Source of the DNA: TMP-86 sp031394735
Lineage (GTDB): Bacteria > Pseudomonadota > Gammaproteobacteria > Steroidobacterales > Steroidobacteraceae
DNA: 56,548 nt
Assembly (NCBI GenBank): GCA_031394735.1
Contig: JANMXI010000144.1
Span: forward strand, 1-56,548
Reading direction: 5' to 3'
Positions 55,292-56,548 of this stretch are shown piece by piece. The first letter of the stretch is position 1. Every line of letters starts with the position of its first letter. The position numbers were made by a program, and so were the translations under genes. A model generated the notes under the pieces. It saw nothing but the letters and a program-made list of their open reading frames with translations. It had not been told where the DNA came from and searched no databases.

Positions 55292-55831
55292 CTATTTACG
55301 AACTTCGACGTTGTTGGCGACCTTATGGACGTGGGAAACCTCGCCCGCGAGGCGCTCGGCTTCAGCCTTCGATTCCGCCGTATCAGCAAAGCCACTCAGC
55401 GTCACGACGCCACCCTTGGTGGTCACACCGATTTGCGTAGCCTTCACAACCGGGGAGCCGGCAAACGCCGCCTTCACCTTGGTGGTGATCGCCGTGTCGT
55501 CCATCATCTTGCCGGCGCCGTGATGGTATTCGCCAACCGATAGGTTGTTCTTCACGGACTTCACGCCTTCGACTTTGGACGCAGCGGCCTCGGCTGCTGC
55601 CTTTTGCTCAGCGGTCTCGACTCGGCCATTGAGCTGTACTGTGCCTTCGTAAGTCTTGACGTGCACCTTCAGAGCGCTGACGTCGTTCTCGCCAACCAAC
55701 GCAGCCTTCACCTTGGTGGTGATCGCCGAGTCATCGACAACGCGGCCGGCGCTGGAATCTTCAGCGTTCGCAGCCATCGCTCCACCCAGCATCAAAGATG
55801 CCGCAATTCCGATCATTGATAATTTTTTCAT
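55292..55831 (-). CDS. BON-domain periplasmic protein (OsmY-like)
   Basis: A 179-residue exported protein: signal peptide SMIGIAASLMLGGAMAANA, then two BON domains. Each begins VVDDSAITTKVKAALVGEN or MMDDTAITTKVKAAFAGSP and includes a beta-alpha-beta segment (YEGTVQLNGRVETAEQKAAA; KGGVVTLSGFADTAESKAEA). BON domains bind membranes; OsmY of E. coli is the osmotic-stress member. The ATG at 55831 follows AAGGACT. Convergent with Anbu. Likely a stress-related envelope protein. Confidence 0.92.
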   Translation of the reverse strand: MKKLSMIGIAASLMLGGAMAANAEDSSAGRVVDDSAITTKVKAALVGENDVSALKVHVKTYEGTVQLNGRVETAEQKAAAEAAASKVEGVKSVKNNLSVGEYHHGAGKMMDDTAITTKVKAAFAGSPVVKATQIGVTTKGGVVTLSGFADTAESKAEAERLAGEVSHVHKVANNVEVRK

Positions 55832-55938
55832 AGCAGTCCTTTCGTGGGATTTCCCACACGGTATTGTCGGCCACCATTGTTGGCGACAGGACGACAAGCT
55901 GCTATGAGGAGGCCGCTCGATGCGGCGTAAGCGTCGTC

Positions 55939-56463
55939 CTACGTATGGCGGGCGAGCAGGCGCTTCACTTTTGCGGAGGACAGCAACCCGCGAAGTCGGG
56001 ATTCACCCTGGATATTCTTCTCCATCACCGGGATATGCGTCAGCCGTGATTCATCGAACAGCCTGCCGATCGCCCCGACGGTTGCGCGCTCCAGGTCTTC
56101 GATGTGCAACACACGCCAATCCGACATTCGCTGCATGAGATCGCGCACCAGTATGTCGCTGCGCTTGGTGTTCAGCGATTGCATCACCCGCATCGGCTTT
56201 TCGCTGCTGATGTCATACGCCGTGATCATGCCGACAACGACGCTGCGGTCGGAGTCAACGGCAAAGGCGCAGCGCACGCCGGTATGCTTCATGTGCTCGA
56301 GCGCAGCGTCGATGGAATCTGTTTCCGACACCGTGACGGACGCTCTTTCGCGGAAGTCGGTGATGACCGACAGCGCCGGGTCATTGGGGTTCGCGTGCCA
56401 GGGATCGCTACCGGGAACCTGTATCGAGGAGGCGGAATTCGGCCTTAATGAAAGTGCGGGCAT
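55939..56463 (-). CDS. CBS-domain pair protein
   Basis: A 174-residue protein with two CBS modules: SVTVSETDSIDAALEHMKHT then GVRCAFAVDSDRSVVVGMIT AYDIS, and a second after VRDLMQRM ending THIPVMEKNIQGESRLRGLL. CBS pairs bind adenosyl compounds such as AMP, ATP or SAM and switch partner activity. It is stand-alone. The ORF is complete; its start ATG is at 56463, 85 bp before the window edge. Confidence 0.88.
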   Translation of the reverse strand: MPALSLRPNSASSIQVPGSDPWHANPNDPALSVITDFRERASVTVSETDSIDAALEHMKHTGVRCAFAVDSDRSVVVGMITAYDISSEKPMRVMQSLNTKRSDILVRDLMQRMSDWRVLHIEDLERATVGAIGRLFDESRLTHIPVMEKNIQGESRLRGLLSSAKVKRLLARHT

Positions 56464-56548
56464 AAAACCTCACGGACGTGCGGGAAGGGGATTCCACCAA
56501 CCCTCAAGCTAGCCAGTATGTGAGGTAGTATACGACGCGCCAGCTGCG

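Overview
The window looks like a chromosomal stretch of a GC-rich Gammaproteobacterium, possibly near Steroidobacteraceae, Nevskiales or Xanthomonadales. This is inferred from the mutY-yggX gene order, a large TonB-dependent receptor tied to a catabolic cluster, CocE hydrolases, ECF sigma/kinase pairs and codon use. Species cannot be read from the sequence.

Left end (1-4449): part of an integrated mobile element that ends at a tRNA-Phe gene. From the tRNA leftward it carries a P4-type tyrosine integrase, a zeta-like toxin with an overlapping mini-gene, a frameshifted antitoxin remnant, an AlpA-type regulator, a MobC-type mobilization protein without its relaxase, and a second recombinase cut off at about base 54 by what looks like an insertion-sequence end.

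4450-9948: core-like genes: an exported protein, a HipBA toxin-antitoxin operon with an operator cluster, a small secreted protein and a CocE/NonD hydrolase. 9923-19305: a catabolic cluster made of a long minus-strand operon (TonB receptor, cupin, TetR, fumarylacetoacetase-like hydrolase, Baeyer-Villiger-type monooxygenase, cyclase-family hydrolase) and a divergent acyl-CoA ligase. A perfect 8-3-8 palindrome lies between the two start points. A 54-bp remnant of a second CocE gene lies beyond the far end, followed by a zeta-toxin scrap, so the block has a history of rearrangement.

19764-44400: mostly regulatory and housekeeping genes: ECF sigma plus Ser/Thr kinase, VOC/isomerase/BKACE metabolic genes, a CadC-like TPR regulator, the asmA-mutY-yggX operon, a large hybrid histidine kinase, a REC-GGEEF protein, an ECF sigma/membrane protein/DUF4097 operon, a NarX/NarL-like two-component pair, a pilin-like protein and an AlkA-like glycosylase.

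44478-49863 is the most unusual part. It is visibly more A+T-rich and holds three diverged DUF6502-like genes, an orphan oligopeptide-binding protein and a secreted protein. That protein's predicted mature N-terminus is GQTGSDR, and its C-terminus repeats the same heptad 11 times in 30-bp units whose codons are scrambled while the peptide stays invariant. The layout is two divergent operons, each pairing one extracytoplasmic protein with one DUF6502-like gene, around an intergenic inverted repeat. I propose this as the candidate undescribed system: a peptide-, matrix- or surface-repeat system with its own regulators.

50038-56463: a membrane protein, then the four-gene Anbu cluster (circularly permuted ATP-grasp, alpha-E, transglutaminase, Anbu peptidase), a BON-domain periplasmic protein and a CBS-domain protein.
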